A DNA stretch of 23,708 nucleotides from Chara braunii. Lineage: Eukaryota; Streptophyta; Charophyceae; Charales; Characeae. The translations under genes and the position numbers were made by a program. Position 1 is the first letter of the stretch; each line of letters starts with the position of its first letter. The stretch spans positions 43,221 through 66,928 of the forward strand of contig BFEA01000134.1 in NCBI GenBank assembly GCA_003427395.1, written 5' to 3'. The notes beneath the pieces were generated by a model that ran no database searches, had not been told where the DNA came from, and saw only the letters and a program-made list of their open reading frames with translations. Of the stretch, positions 1 to 9,056 are shown piece by piece.

Positions 1-488
1 TGACTCGTTCTACACCACTTGAACTCAAGGGTTGAAGGAAAGTTCTTCGTTCGACCACACCCTAACCTGGCCGCGGAGTGACTACTAGGGTTTATTCACA
101 ATGCATGTCTGTACTATCACTCACCATAGGATGTCATGCTAGGACGACTGCTAGGGTTTATGGGTTCAACAAATAGGACACAACAACACGATGCTTGTTG
201 AAAATTACAATAGCATGTTTGCTCAGTCTACCTGTCACAAGGCATGTTTGTACCATCGCTCACCATAGGACGTCATGCAAGGACGACCACGAGGGTTTAT
301 GGATTTAACAGACGTGACACAACAACATGAGACAACAAACACATAGACAGTAATCGTCAGTCAAAGCTACAACGACAATAGTAAAATCGATAAACTCGTA
401 AGAACAGATGACTGGGCTACTCAGTGCCCAGTCCCCTCGTGTACACTAACATCTCATGGTCACATTCATTGTTTGCATTGTACTTCAC
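1..488. repeat. Diverged tandem repeat, period about 139 bp
   Basis: Two related blocks of about 90 bp start at 103 and 242. They share GCATGT.TGTAC, CACCATAGGA.GTCATGC, AGGACGAC, AGGGTTTATGG and ACACAACAACA in the same order. A partial third copy of the ACTACTAGGGTTTAT part lies at 81-95. The word CACTTGAACTCAAGG at 17-31 recurs at 766-780, and GGCCGCGGAGT at 70-80 recurs near 691, so this stretch shares sequence with the repeats downstream. No coding signal is seen. Confidence 0.6.
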
Positions 489-687
489 AGGGACACTGGA
501 CCTCGAATAGATGGAGCTAGTATATTTCCGGTCAGGTGCAGCTCTAGTGGTGCCTCCGGGTCCCCACCGAGCAGTACGCACTGGGTCCCCACCAATAGAT
601 GGAGCCTCCCCGGCTGTTCTAGTGGTGCCTGCTCGTACCAGAACCCCTAGAACCGGTTCGGGCAGTTTCTCTTAAAAAAAAAAAAAA
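489..687 (+). repeat. Poly-A-tailed dispersed repeat (SINE-like), copy 1
   Basis: The stretch holds rearranged pieces of the short repeat seen elsewhere in the window: a GGGACACTGGACCTC start at 490, CAGGTGCAGCTC at 534, CCCCACCAATAGATGGAGC near 588-606, then a run of 14 A at 674-687. The core words match the copies at 4,689 and 13,505 on this strand and 10,137, 13,736 and 14,236 on the other. The inner part (GGTGCC, GGGTCCCCACC) appears duplicated. No clear target duplication was found. It could be a SINE or a short 3' fragment of a LINE. Confidence 0.5.
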
Positions 688-764
688 TCTGGCCGCGGAG
701 TTGTTTCTACTTTCTGGCTCTCTAGTGCTAGACCTCGAATCTCAAGTGCGGGCGGGGCAGAATC

Positions 765-811
765 GCACTTGAACTCAAGGTACCTCTCTGAGGAGCCTTG
801 AGTTCAAGTGC
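765..811. repeat. Near-perfect 22-bp inverted repeat
   Basis: The arms 765-786 and 790-811 are complementary apart from two bases and are separated by three bases, which would form a compact hairpin. The core word CACTTGAACTCAAGG also occurs alone at 17-31. It may be the tip of a foldback element, or two head-to-head copies of a dispersed repeat. Confidence 0.6.
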
Positions 812-1040
812 CAGCGGATACCACCAGCACTCCAAGTGGGGCTTTTTTTTGTTTTTGTTTTTTTCCAGCAGGGGATCCTGGTCCAGGATTGGTCAAGCCG
901 TGGAGTTCGGTTTCAACGGTGGCCGTTTAAAGTATTTTGTGAAGTGCACATGGAACGAAGATTGCAGGAAGTATTTTTTAATCACCATTTTTGGGTTAGG
1001 GCGCACTTGAGACTCTAGGGTTCTCTAGTGGTCGAACAAG

Positions 1041-1044
<4 letters not shown>
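812..1044. other. Unassigned spacer
   Basis: A short T-rich run lies near 844-872. The rest is unique-looking sequence. I recognise no gene; the open frames here are short and without motifs. GTCGAACAAGGACC at 1,031 is a diverged reverse-strand echo of the sequence near 42-60. Confidence 0.3.
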
Positions 1045-1119
<75 letters not shown>

Positions 1120-1122
1120 GAA
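1045..1122. repeat. (GA)n microsatellite
   Basis: About 78 bp of almost pure AG dinucleotide repeat with one GGG interruption near 1,108. It faces the (TC)n tract at 1,235-1,314, so the two can pair on one strand. Confidence 0.95.
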
Positions 1123-1133
1123 GTCGTGGTTAC

Positions 1134-1223
1134 CACGTGGCACTGCATGCCAAGTTGTTGTGACGTGCCATCCGTGATCCCTCTGGGAGGCAGGTCAGAG
1201 CAATGTGGCGCAAGGTGCCACGT
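1134..1223. repeat. Spacer between facing microsatellites with inner inverted repeat
   Basis: The 9-bp arms ACGTGGCAC (1,134-1,142) and GTGCCACGT (1,215-1,223) are perfect complements. They lie just inside the GA and TC tracts and extend the symmetry of the whole structure. Confidence 0.6.
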
Positions 1224-1230
1224 GCCTGAC

Positions 1231-1234
<4 letters not shown>

Positions 1235-1314
<80 letters not shown>
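1235..1314. repeat. (TC)n microsatellite
   Basis: 80 bp of TC dinucleotide repeat. It is the complementary partner of the GA tract upstream. Confidence 0.95.
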
Positions 1315-1318
<4 letters not shown>

Positions 1319-1590
1319 TGTGTGGAGGTGGTGCTTACTGGGGTAGTCCAGACATTGCGGGGAAGCACCAGGAACAGAGATGGAATGGTGGGGGCCAGAA
1401 TGGGCACGGGCCTCGTTGGAAAAAACGATGTCCCTAATTGTTCGAGAAGGCCAGAACCCTGTCCCATCCTCCATCCCAAAACAACTGGAACAGCCGGGTA
1501 CCTGGGAAATGACTGGTACCGTTCATGACTGAAGTGCCTAATAAATGAAACTACCGCCCCGGCATTACTGCAAGCCAGCTGCAAATGCCT
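1315..1590. other. Unassigned sequence
   Basis: About 275 bp with no recognisable gene or repeat. The open frames reading through from the adjacent TC tract are repeat artefacts. Confidence 0.3.
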
Positions 1591-1845
1591 TTAAACCACC
1601 AGTACTTGGCCCAGCCATCGGCCACGCTGCTTCCCGTTAACGCACGGCATTTGGGCCGCGCTGCTTCCCGTAAATGCACAGCATTTGGGCTTCAGGCTGA
1701 GCAAGGGGCGCAGCGCTACCGGGAGCGCTGCGCCCCGGTACGGACCGCGGCGGCGGAGTGAGGCGGCGAAGCGGGAGGGCGCCTGGCGTGAACCGGCTTC
1801 GCTCTAGCGCGTTCATACGGACCAAGTACTGCATGGCGATGGCGT
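1591..1845. mobile_element. Possible TTAA-flanked MITE copy (degenerate)
   Basis: TTAA at 1,591-1,594 is followed by ACCACCAGTACT and then GGCCCAGCCATCGGCC. This matches, with few differences, the reverse complement of the right end of the TTAA-flanked element at 10,404-10,531. A possible decayed right end, CCAAGTACTG, lies near 1,832. Inside are a 34-bp tandem duplication (1,621-1,688) and a perfect 13-bp hairpin (arms 1,705-1,717 and 1,724-1,736, loop ACCGGG). The left end is well supported; the right end is a guess. Confidence 0.4.
1621..1688. repeat. 34-bp tandem duplication
   Basis: Two copies of a unit beginning GCC(A/G)CGCTGCTTCCCGT and ending GCATTTGG, starting at 1,621 and 1,655, with few differences. 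Confidence 0.8.
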
Positions 1846-1849
1846 GACA

Positions 1850-2110
1850 GAGGCCCTGGTGGGGTGACGAGGTGTTGCAGGGCTGGGGGTCGAGCTTACA
1901 GCAGCTGCTTGTTAAGCGCTTTGCGCACGCGCGGGGAGCGAGGGTGCTTGTCTATACCGTGTCACAAGTTGATAGGGAGAATAGACTGACTCCCGGGGGG
2001 TTTCTGGGAGTTCCACGTTCATACTCCATTGCTGCTGCGTTTTTGCCCGTGGCATAGAGCCTGTGAGTTGTCGTCTCTGGGGATGCCTGTGGAGTTCAGC
2101 GGAGTGAGCC
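1850..2110. other. Unassigned GC-rich spacer
   Basis: No gene, RNA or repeat recognised. Open frames are short. Confidence 0.3.
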
Positions 2111-2139
2111 TTGGGTGACCCGAAGTGCGAGTGAAGTAG

Positions 2140-2650
2140 CTACCCGTCATCACCAGCGTTCTCGTTCATCAGCATCAGGGATCGGCCGTAACTCAAAGGA
2201 ACATGGTGGGGTTTCCTCATCATCATCAAGGCTGTTCGTCATTGCCATCATCATTTTTTCATCATCACAATTGTCGAGCATGACTCAAAGGAACAACGTA
2301 AGGGTTCCGTTATCATCATTAGGGCTGCTCACCGCCGCCACCGATATCATCAGGGTGATGCTCTTCATCATCATTAAGGCGGTAATTGGGGCCGCGAGCA
2401 GCTTGTCAGTAATATTGCGTTACTAGTATTGGAAACAAGGTAAGTTGGCTAGCGTGCAAGCACCTCATTCATAATTCACTACTTCAGGGTGTTGGGACGC
2501 TGCCCATCCCTATTATCATCACCATTAGTGCATCACCACAGGGCGCGTAATTAGCCATTTCACCATCTTGATCGTAGTCATCAGTGATCATCGTCATCAT
2601 TTACTTTCATCGTGATCTCTCCCATCGGAAGTCGACTCTCGTCGGCAGTA

Positions 2651-2685
<35 letters not shown>

Positions 2686-2745
2686 TATCATCATCATTGA
2701 AATCATAGTCACCAGTCACCATCATCATCATTTCAACAATCATCA
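2140..2745. repeat. ATC/CAT trinucleotide-rich region
   Basis: Scattered CATCATC blocks run through the region, with the longest nearly pure tract at 2,652-2,700. A diverged tandem unit of about 93 bp is visible from the shared word ACTCAAAGGAACA at 2,191 and 2,284, each followed by GGGTTCC-like sequence, an ATC block and a GGCTGYTC word. The poly-Ile or poly-Ser frames across it are translation artefacts. Confidence 0.8.
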
Positions 2746-2882
2746 ATCTAGGTTACCGCCACGAAGAGGAGCCGCGCGCGCTAGAAAATTGCACGCAGCA
2801 CCGACGTTACTATGGCGCGCGATTGGGTGTGCAATTGGGTGCGCACGATAGGTTACCGCTCGACGATTGCGTGCGATTGGGT

Positions 2883-2998
2883 GCGCGCCCTGAGCTGAAA
2901 ATTGGACCACCGGTGGTCTATGGCGAGGAGCTGAGGTGGTCCAAATTTCAGATCAAATGGCCCAGCGGATTAGGAGATATCGAAGATCTAGGGCGCGC
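2883..2998. repeat. Foldback structure with nested inverted repeats
   Basis: The outer arms GCGCGCCCT (2,883-2,891) and AGGGCGCGC (2,989-2,997) are complementary. The inner 17-bp arms (2,895-2,911 and 2,935-2,951) differ at one base and contain TTGGACCACC and GGTGGTCCAA. The size and two-level symmetry resemble a short foldback or MITE-like element, but no target duplication was found. Just upstream, GCGATTGGGTG-type words repeat at 2,818-2,886. Confidence 0.45.
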
Positions 2999-3254
2999 CA
3001 TGAAATTCGAGTGTGTCGGGCAAGGGCAGCTTCATTAGCATGCTCACCCTCATCACAATTTTTTCATTAGTCGTAATTCATCTGTAGGCGAAGTTGATCG
3101 CCACTACTGTCAATAGGCTTGCTTCACTCAAATAGTCATCCATAACACTTTCATCATCATCACTACCATCATCAATACTAAAATCATATGAAAACCTTCA
3201 GTCTCAGGGTACCGTTTTCGGCTACCCAATTATCCAATAGTCATTAATGTTTAC

Positions 3255-3353
3255 ATCCTGATTAGCGATATCCTGATTACCTACATCTAGATTACCTATA
3301 CTTTGATTACCTATATCCCGATTACCTATTTCTTGATTACTTACTTCTTGAGG
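3255..3353. repeat. 15-bp minisatellite, about 6.6 units
   Basis: Units start at 3,255, 3,270, 3,285, 3,300, 3,315, 3,330 and a partial one at 3,345. The consensus is ATCCTGATTACCTAT, with up to four differences per unit. Confidence 0.9.
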
Positions 3354-3382
3354 AGAATTCTCTTTATTTTGTTTTTTCATGA

Positions 3383-3468
3383 GTTTCCTTTTCCTAGTTG
3401 GGGACTTTGAACATTGAATTTTGCAGTTTCCTTTTCCTAATTGGGGACTTTGAACATTGAATTTTGCA
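3383..3468. repeat. 43-bp tandem duplication
   Basis: Copies at 3,383-3,425 and 3,426-3,468 differ at a single base (G versus A in CCTAGTTGG/CCTAATTGG). This points to a recent duplication. Confidence 0.95.
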
Positions 3469-3469
3469 G

Positions 3470-4680
3470 ACGCTTTAGTAGGGATAGGACTTCGGAGGTT
3501 ACGGCTGGAATTTTGGTAGGCAGGGGTTTTTTGAGACCCCAGGGTACAGACATACGGTAGTTACCCACAACAGGTCTGAGATCCGCCTGGCCAAGTTAGG
3601 GGACAAGCCAGGGGAAGGACGGTAGGACTGTCGGCCTGGGCTCCGCCTGGCCTTGGGTAAGCTAGGGGAAGGAGAGATAGGGCTGGCCAGTTGTGGGTAT
3701 AGACTACTAGTTAGCTGTCCCCGAAAAATTAACCCTGGGGTCTGTTACAGGGGAGCCTTATTCTACAGGGGTGTTGCATGGTGGGAGGCAGTAGCCCTAC
3801 TGGGAGTAGGGCAGATTGGGGATTGTCTGAGTCTGGGGCCGGGGTTGGAGAGTTGGTCGCCTTCATCCCCAGCGGGGGCAGACAGGGACAAGGGGTGGGC
3901 AAAGGCAGCCTCTAGGAGGGGATTGGTTGCCTTCGCGGATGTGGTGGAGGGAGGGGAGGGGATCTGTTTTATGTTGGGGCCGAGGGATTTTCCTCGGTGG
4001 AGGCAGCATGAGACAGGGTACAGTGGATATGGATTGGTTTGAGCTGTGACCAATGGAAGCGTATCCTTTTCACGATCAAATAAACTCGATGCGTCAAAAA
4101 AAGATCTCATAATTTCAATACAGTTCAATGCTTCAAAACCAGCCACCTGCTGCTCTACAATCTTGGCAGCACCTGGTCTTCTTTTTTATTTGGGATATAG
4201 GAATTCTGGGATCGTCAAACCTAGACTGATAACTGCTGCAGTTGCTTTGTTCTGTGCTCCTGGATTGCCGATGCCAGAACAACGCTGGCCGGAGCTGGGG
4301 CATAGCCCTGTAACCTGTAATTGGCAGGGGCGGGAGGCCTTGTAGAGAGAGCTGGGGTTTGCTGAGGGAGAAAGCAAGCCAATGGTGAACCAGGAGGGGC
4401 TACCTTGACAACCTATGGGGTGGGGTTAGTCTGGGTAGTGAGGAGAGATCAGCTATGGCAGTGGGGGGATAGGTTTGTCTTGTTCTAGAGTTGCAATATC
4501 CTGGTAAGGGAGGGCTTGGAGTTGTTCAGGATTAGGAGTCTAGTATGGCTGACTCAGCATGTGTAGCTACATCTTTTGTCATCACTGGCATCATTCATAT
4601 CATCAGCATTAGAATTTTCTATTCTCAGGTTTTTCTCAGCCGAAGCCGGATAATGGCTCCGGTGTTACAAACTGATGTAT
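3470..4680. other. Unassigned region without recognisable gene
   Basis: The CCGCCTGGCC and AGGGGAAGGA words recur at about 3,586/3,644 and 3,613/3,665, a diverged tandem repeat of roughly 55-60 bp. Inverted CCCCAGGGT-type words occur near 3,537 and 3,735. Open frames of about 130 codons exist on both strands (3,653-4,042 plus, 3,763-4,146 minus), but they overlap each other and show no motif I recognise. It may be decayed transposon sequence. Confidence 0.3.
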
Positions 4681-4688
4681 GTTCATAT

Positions 4689-4752
4689 GGGACGCTGGGC
4701 CCGGTTCCCAGCACGTGCTGCTCCCCACGAATAGACTGGAGCTTCTTTCTGT

Positions 4753-4783
<31 letters not shown>
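4689..4783 (+). repeat. Poly-A-tailed dispersed repeat (SINE-like), copy 2
   Basis: A compact copy of the family: GGGACGCTGGGCCCGG start, GCTGCTCCCCACGAATAGA core, then a run of 30 A at 4,754-4,783. The uninterrupted A tail suggests insertion by retroposition. Flanks show no convincing target duplication. Confidence 0.6.
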
Positions 4784-4786
<3 letters not shown>

Positions 4787-5030
4787 TACTGGACCACAAC
4801 GGCTGGAGGCGCCATCCAAAAAGAAAACAAAAGGTCCCGTTGGCAGTTTGTTAAAAATCCGCGCGCAGGGTGCTCCGTCGCTGCTCCGAGGCCCGTCATT
4901 GATAGCTGGGCCAAGTACTTGACAATGTGCTCTAAGAACTCAGGCTGTGACAAACTTGTAGAGGCCTGTTTTATTTGCACCTTCAAAACTCAGAGGTGAC
5001 ATAAGCGAACTTGCCCCAAATGAAAAACTG
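4784..5030. other. Unassigned sequence with a TIR-like word
   Basis: GATAGCTGGGCCAAGTACTT at 4,901-4,920 matches the inner part of the right end of the TTAA-flanked MITE (10,404-10,531), but the terminal GGTGGTTTAA is missing. It is probably a truncated relative. Confidence 0.3.
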
Positions 5031-5037
5031 ATGATGA

Positions 5038-5341
5038 GGGGCCAGTGGCCTAGCTCAGTTGGTCAAGCACGAAAGCTGCATTCAGCATGTACTAGTGGAT
5101 TCGATTCCCCACATCTTCCCTTCCAAACCCCATGACCTCGTGCGTCGCCCTGTGGGTCCTCCAGCTGAGATAGTGGGCGCTTCCCCCTCCCCTCCTGGGT
5201 GTTGGTACTGGCTGTTCACAGGCAGCACGGCTCCCCTAAGAGTCCTGCAGGCACCCTAAACCTCCCATAGCCGAGTATTTAGCACTTCTTAAAGGTGCTC
5301 ACCTAGATGCACAAAGTACTTACCAAACATACATACATAAG
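5038..5341 (+). mobile_element. tRNA-derived SINE-like element
   Basis: The head looks like a tRNA gene. An A box (TGGCCTAGCTCAGTTGG, 5,046-5,062) and a B box (GGATTCGATTCC, 5,097-5,108) stand at normal tRNA spacing and match the RNA polymerase III internal promoter pattern. A tRNA-unrelated body of about 215 bp follows and ends in a simple tail of CATA repeats (5,328-5,339). Such a head, body and simple tail is the standard layout of tRNA-derived SINEs. It could instead be a tRNA pseudogene beside unrelated DNA. No clear target duplication was found. Another CATA tail occurs at 9,158-9,170. Confidence 0.6.
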
Positions 5342-5351
5342 AATGATTGCC

Positions 5352-5371
5352 TGTGTGTGTGTGTGTGTGTT
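5352..5371. repeat. (TG)n microsatellite
   Basis: A short TG run directly downstream of the SINE-like unit. Confidence 0.9.
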
Positions 5372-5544
5372 TACGGAATACGGTACTCCCACGGCTGTGC
5401 CGCGGCATGTTGTGTCATGATAGCTGCTCAGAAAAAACGACACGTGCAAGAAGCAGGACTGTCCCCTCAAGGCACTCTTTCAATAGGATGGCATAAAAGG
5501 AAGGGGGAGAAATCAATACCACGAGTCCATCCCGTGCTGTGAAG

Positions 5545-5584
5545 GGCATATTTTATTGTCCCCTGGCATATTTTATTGTCCCCT
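5545..5584. repeat. 20-bp perfect tandem duplication
   Basis: GGCATATTTTATTGTCCCCT occurs twice in a row, at 5,545-5,564 and 5,565-5,584, without differences. Confidence 0.95.
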
Positions 5585-5949
5585 GAGCAGGCGTCCCCCC
5601 GGGTCACCAATCATTACATCACGCAGGAACTTCCACGGTCTTAGAGAAAACCCATTACCTAGTGTGTGATGCGTGTTCTTCCCAGCCCGAACGACATTCC
5701 CCTGACAGCCTGAAAGCTCACTCTAGTAGTGCGATGGCAATTCAAGGAAGGCTAGATATAACCAACATCCCAGTACATCATCCACAGAGCAATCCTACAT
5801 TCACGAAGAGCAAAGATACATAAATGCGCGCACACATTCAGAAGAGCAAGCACCCACTCATCCATTTGTAATCCTGAGGTGTTCCCTTAGAGCAAGCACG
5901 CGATGTGGAATGACAGAGCGGAGCGGGACAGGACAAACGTTCACAGGAG
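5585..5949. other. Unassigned sequence
   Basis: No gene, RNA or repeat recognised. Confidence 0.3.
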
Positions 5950-6273
5950 GAAGCACTCCAGGGAGCAGAAAAAAACGAAATCGTAAATGGAAGCTCCTTT
6001 TCTGCAACTCTCCGAGTCCCTTCCCTCTGTCACCAAAAACAAGCTCCAGTGTCCCCAAACGTTAACATTATCCCCAATCCATCACCCACCACGCAATCAA
6101 TTCCAAGGGGGAAGCACCTCAGACAGCAGAAAAAAACGAAATCGTAAATTTCAGAAAAATGGACGTTCCTTTTCTCCAACTCTCCCACCTCCCCATCACT
6201 AAAAACAAGCTCTAGAGTCCCCAATCGTTAACCGTATCCCCAATCCGCCTTCCACCGCACAATCAATTCCAAA
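5950..6273. repeat. 161-bp tandem duplication
   Basis: The copies start at 5,950 and 6,111. Both hold, in order, GAAGCAC, CAGAAAAAAACGAAATCG, CCTTTTCT.CAACTCTCC, AAAAACAAGCTC, GTCCCCAA.CGTTAAC, TATCCCCAATCC and CAATCAATTCCAA. Moderate divergence with small indels suggests an older duplication. The short open frames across it are not coding by any motif. Confidence 0.85.
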
Positions 6274-7089
6274 AAAACGGTCGTCACAGACAGGGGTGAC
6301 CGTCACCCTGGGTTACCATTGATCTCCTCCCAACACGCTGCCCGCTCATCAAACCAGAGCGGCTCCTCAACTGACACTACATTTTATATGGACTCCGTAG
6401 GGAGGCAGGCTTAACAAGATCCACACCATCCTGGTGGACGGCTCCACACAGTCACGTGCCCCCTACTCGGCGGGTGGTCACCATTCTCCTTTTCACAAAA
6501 GTCAGCCCCCATCTAACCACCCCTCCCTCTACGAAGCATCCTCCCGGCTCCCGCAGCTCCTTCCCGGCTCCATCAATCACTTGATGACACGTCATCAACT
6601 CCGACCTCCATTCATCATAATGAGCCTTCGAGCAGGTGGGAGCATACGTAAGGTCAAAAATCAACCACCCTTTTGACCACATTATCAGCCCTGGCAGGAG
6701 CCGTAGCCACAAATGCAAGACGAACCACGATACGATCCTTGCTAAACAGAAATCAAGCGCCGCAGCATACGAGGCCGTGTTCGCAAAGGTGAGAGATTAG
6801 TACCCCTTATTTCGTCCCCAGGATGGCACATCAATCAAACCACTCCTACGTTGTACTCCGTTGATGAAAAATACATGTAAGCTATTTAACACTATCGAAG
6901 CAACGCTGCAGTCCACAAAAAGTCACTGATTGTGAAAGGACCATTAGGTTGTCTCACTCACTCAGATGCTGTTGCAAATGAGACGAAAAACAACCCCCTG
7001 CTGTGCCCCACTACCCATCAACTGACCCGTCGAGGCTTAGCAATCAACCGGATCATTCCAAATGCCCACCTCCTCTCCGTGTTTCGAAA
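6274..7089. other. Unassigned region without recognisable gene
   Basis: About 800 bp. The short overlapping open frames on both strands (near 6,434-6,718) show no known motif. The hexamer-like word CTCACTCACTCAG at 6,953 is the only simple repeat. Confidence 0.3.
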
Positions 7090-7358
7090 CTAGTGAATAA
7101 CACTATCGTAGTAGCACCAGCATGACCAATTCGAAAAATGGGGATTCGCTCCGCAGCGGCAGTACCAGAGTGCCATTAAGGCTATGAGGACTGTCGTACT
7201 CCCAACGAGGAGAAGGCACAGAATGGAAAACATCGACACTGCAAAGAGAGCCATCACACACATAGGGGACAGCTCCAAGGGAGAAGCCCAACACGTAAGC
7301 GCAGGCGGGGTGCAAGATGTAGCGGCAGACCAAGATACCAAGAACAGTCCTCCAGATA
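7090..7358 (-). CDS. Candidate exon with hydrophobic segments (membrane protein?)
   Basis: On the minus strand a long pyrimidine-rich tract (about 7,420 down to 7,362) ends in CCCCCTAG, a good splice acceptor. The open frame after it contains two strongly hydrophobic stretches, including SMFSILCLLLVGSTTVLIAL, suggesting a transmembrane helix. The frame is open to a stop near 7,090. I recognise no family. The opposite strand holds a hydrophilic 161-codon frame at 7,184-7,669, which is the expected antisense shadow if the minus frame is real, and the reverse is also possible. Start codon, partner exons and product are unknown. Confidence 0.25.
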
Positions 7359-7570
7359 CTAGGGGGGTTAAGAGGAGAAGAGAGAAGGCAAGGGGGAAGA
7401 AAAGGAGGGGACAGGGGTTCCTTGCAGCTAGAGAAGAATCCATGATTCCACTTAATACCCACGAGCTACACTCCAAAAGCACTAGTCACCAACGCTCCCA
7501 GGGACTCTATATTTATGTATGCGTATATCCTCTCCGAGATATCATACACACAAACATCCATTCCCAGAAT

Positions 7571-7812
7571 TCACGCTCTGCACCATCTCATGGAAGGGAC
7601 CACCGACGAGTTACAGCTAGCCCCCCAACCCAAGCAGGTCCGGACAAGCTGATGATCCAAAAAAGTTAGGTACGCAAGGTAGGCCATGAAGGCGATCAGG
7701 AAGATCAGGGCAGCATGTACGGCAGCGATGATCTCCATGATAGCAGAAGCGAACCAGTAAAATTCTCCCGATGCAGGTCCTAAAACTCCAAAGGCGAGGC
7801 ATATAGAAGAGC
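7571..7812 (-). CDS. Candidate 3' exon of a multi-pass membrane protein
   Basis: On the minus strand TTTTGCCGTAG (a plausible acceptor ending at 7,813) precedes an open frame of about 80 codons. It contains ICLAFGVLGPASG and a long helix-like segment MEIIAAVHAALIFLIAFMAY, followed by a Cys-containing tail and a TGA stop at 7,571. Together with the hydrophobic frame at 7,090-7,358 it could belong to a small multi-TM protein (four-TM proteins such as CASP-like or MARVEL types come to mind, but no signature was found). Upstream exons would lie at higher coordinates; none is identifiable. It may be a chance frame. Confidence 0.25.
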
Positions 7813-7859
7813 CTACGGCAAAACACCAAGGCAACAGACTGATCGCACACACAGGGCAA

Positions 7860-9056
7860 CAGCAATGATGGAGGTAAACACAACATGGTCAACACATCTC
7901 ATAGTTAAAGTAAATACGGAAGCGGATTTTATAAGCGAGATCACAGGGTGAAGTCATAATGGGAGAGAAGAAGAAGAAGTAGTGAAAGTATCTTTTCAGT
8001 CAGGCGACACAAAAAGTCGGTGCATGGAAGAGGGTGATGGAAACATGCCAGTAAGTACTTTTCACCAGCATTCATCCTGCTGGATCTTCAGAGAACAAAG
8101 CCACCTCCATAGCACACTGAAAAGGACCAGGGTCGTCACGGGCAAAGCCCAGACCCCTTCAGATTTTTAGACACCAAAGGAGCGGCAACACTCTTGGGGG
8201 TGTCGTAGACTAAGGGAGAAGAAACGGGGCAGCACGAGGGGTGGGTGGTTAGGGGGTGCGTGGTGGGCAAAGAAAAACCGGTTACGAAGGCTTTACCGTT
8301 CCCGGCGACATCCCGGCTCTCGAAGTGCCGGAGAAGAAACTGACGGAGCTCAAGGGCATGGCCGTAGCAACCCACGAATCCTTGTTCACAGCAGCGGTGG
8401 CTGTATGTTGATAATGATTGCTGATAGCAGAGGTATCGCCGCGGAGCCGAACAATCGTCGGGGAGTGACACTGATAGAGCCAAATCCGGATTATCCGAAC
8501 GGTTGCAAAGCGAGTGCCGGGGGCGTGCAGGAGCGAAGCAGGGCAATGGCACAGCGGGTGCGTCAGCACAGTTCAGTGCTTATGAGCAGGGCACAATCAT
8601 ATGCGGGACCCGCCCGGGCAGCTCTTCGGGACAGAGGCAAGCACGGCAGAACCCTTCCTGAAGTCGGCTCCAGCAGCGACGCTATTCTCGGGTGCAGCCG
8701 GTGCAGCGAAAAAATGCATAGCGCTTGCTGGCAGAAGTGGCGGGATGGTCGGCAGAATCCAGGCGTAAGCACACGTAGTGCACGGCGTCAGAATCGCGGG
8801 TTGTTTCAGAGGGGCGCCAATAGCACCCAAGTGGAACAATCCCACTGTGCCCGGCTACCGGTCACCACGCTGCTACAGTGAAAGAGGATTTGAAACGGTA
8901 AGTGGGCAGGTATAAATAGTAATTAGTGTGTGGTGATGAGGCAAGTGCAAGTGCTCGGGCCGGTAGGCATCTCCCTGGGACCGGGCGGGGACCCGAGGGC
9001 GGTGGTTAGGGCGAGGGGGATAGGAGGGACACCTTGCGAAGTTTCCCTCGGCCATG
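7860..9056. other. Unassigned region; possible 5' part of a minus-strand gene
   Basis: A minus-strand frame around 8,282-8,569 ends beside GGAACGGTAAAG, a possible splice donor, and another minus frame lies at 8,597-8,845. Neither shows recognisable domains. A plus-strand frame of 158 codons (8,405-8,881) overlaps both. GGTATAAATAG at 8,910 resembles a plus-strand TATA box with no convincing gene after it. Confidence 0.2.

Noticed and set aside
996-1584. Several open frames of about 80-130 codons across the GA/TC tracts
   Set aside because: Dinucleotide repeats stay open in several frames and give Ser-Leu or Arg-Glu repeats; no independent coding signal is present.
2612-2851. Open frame with a poly-Ile block
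   Set aside because: It is a translation of the ATC repeat, with no motif on either side.
3255-3353. CRISPR-like regularity
   Set aside because: Units are contiguous without unique spacers, so this is a minisatellite, and the genome is eukaryotic.
3653-4146. Overlapping frames of about 128 codons on both strands
   Set aside because: Neither has a recognisable domain, and each is the antisense of the other in part; left as unassigned sequence.
5357-5542. 61-codon frame after the TG repeat
   Set aside because: Too short, starts in a microsatellite and has no motif.
7184-7669. 161-codon hydrophilic plus-strand frame
   Set aside because: It looks like the antisense shadow of hydrophobic minus-strand frames and runs across a purine-rich stretch; no motif recognised.
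8405-8881. 158-codon plus-strand frame
   Set aside because: No known domain or conserved pattern seen; the composition is that of random GC-rich sequence.
8905-8925. TATA-box-like GGTATAAATAG
   Set aside because: No plausible plus-strand gene follows; a single TATA match is expected by chance.
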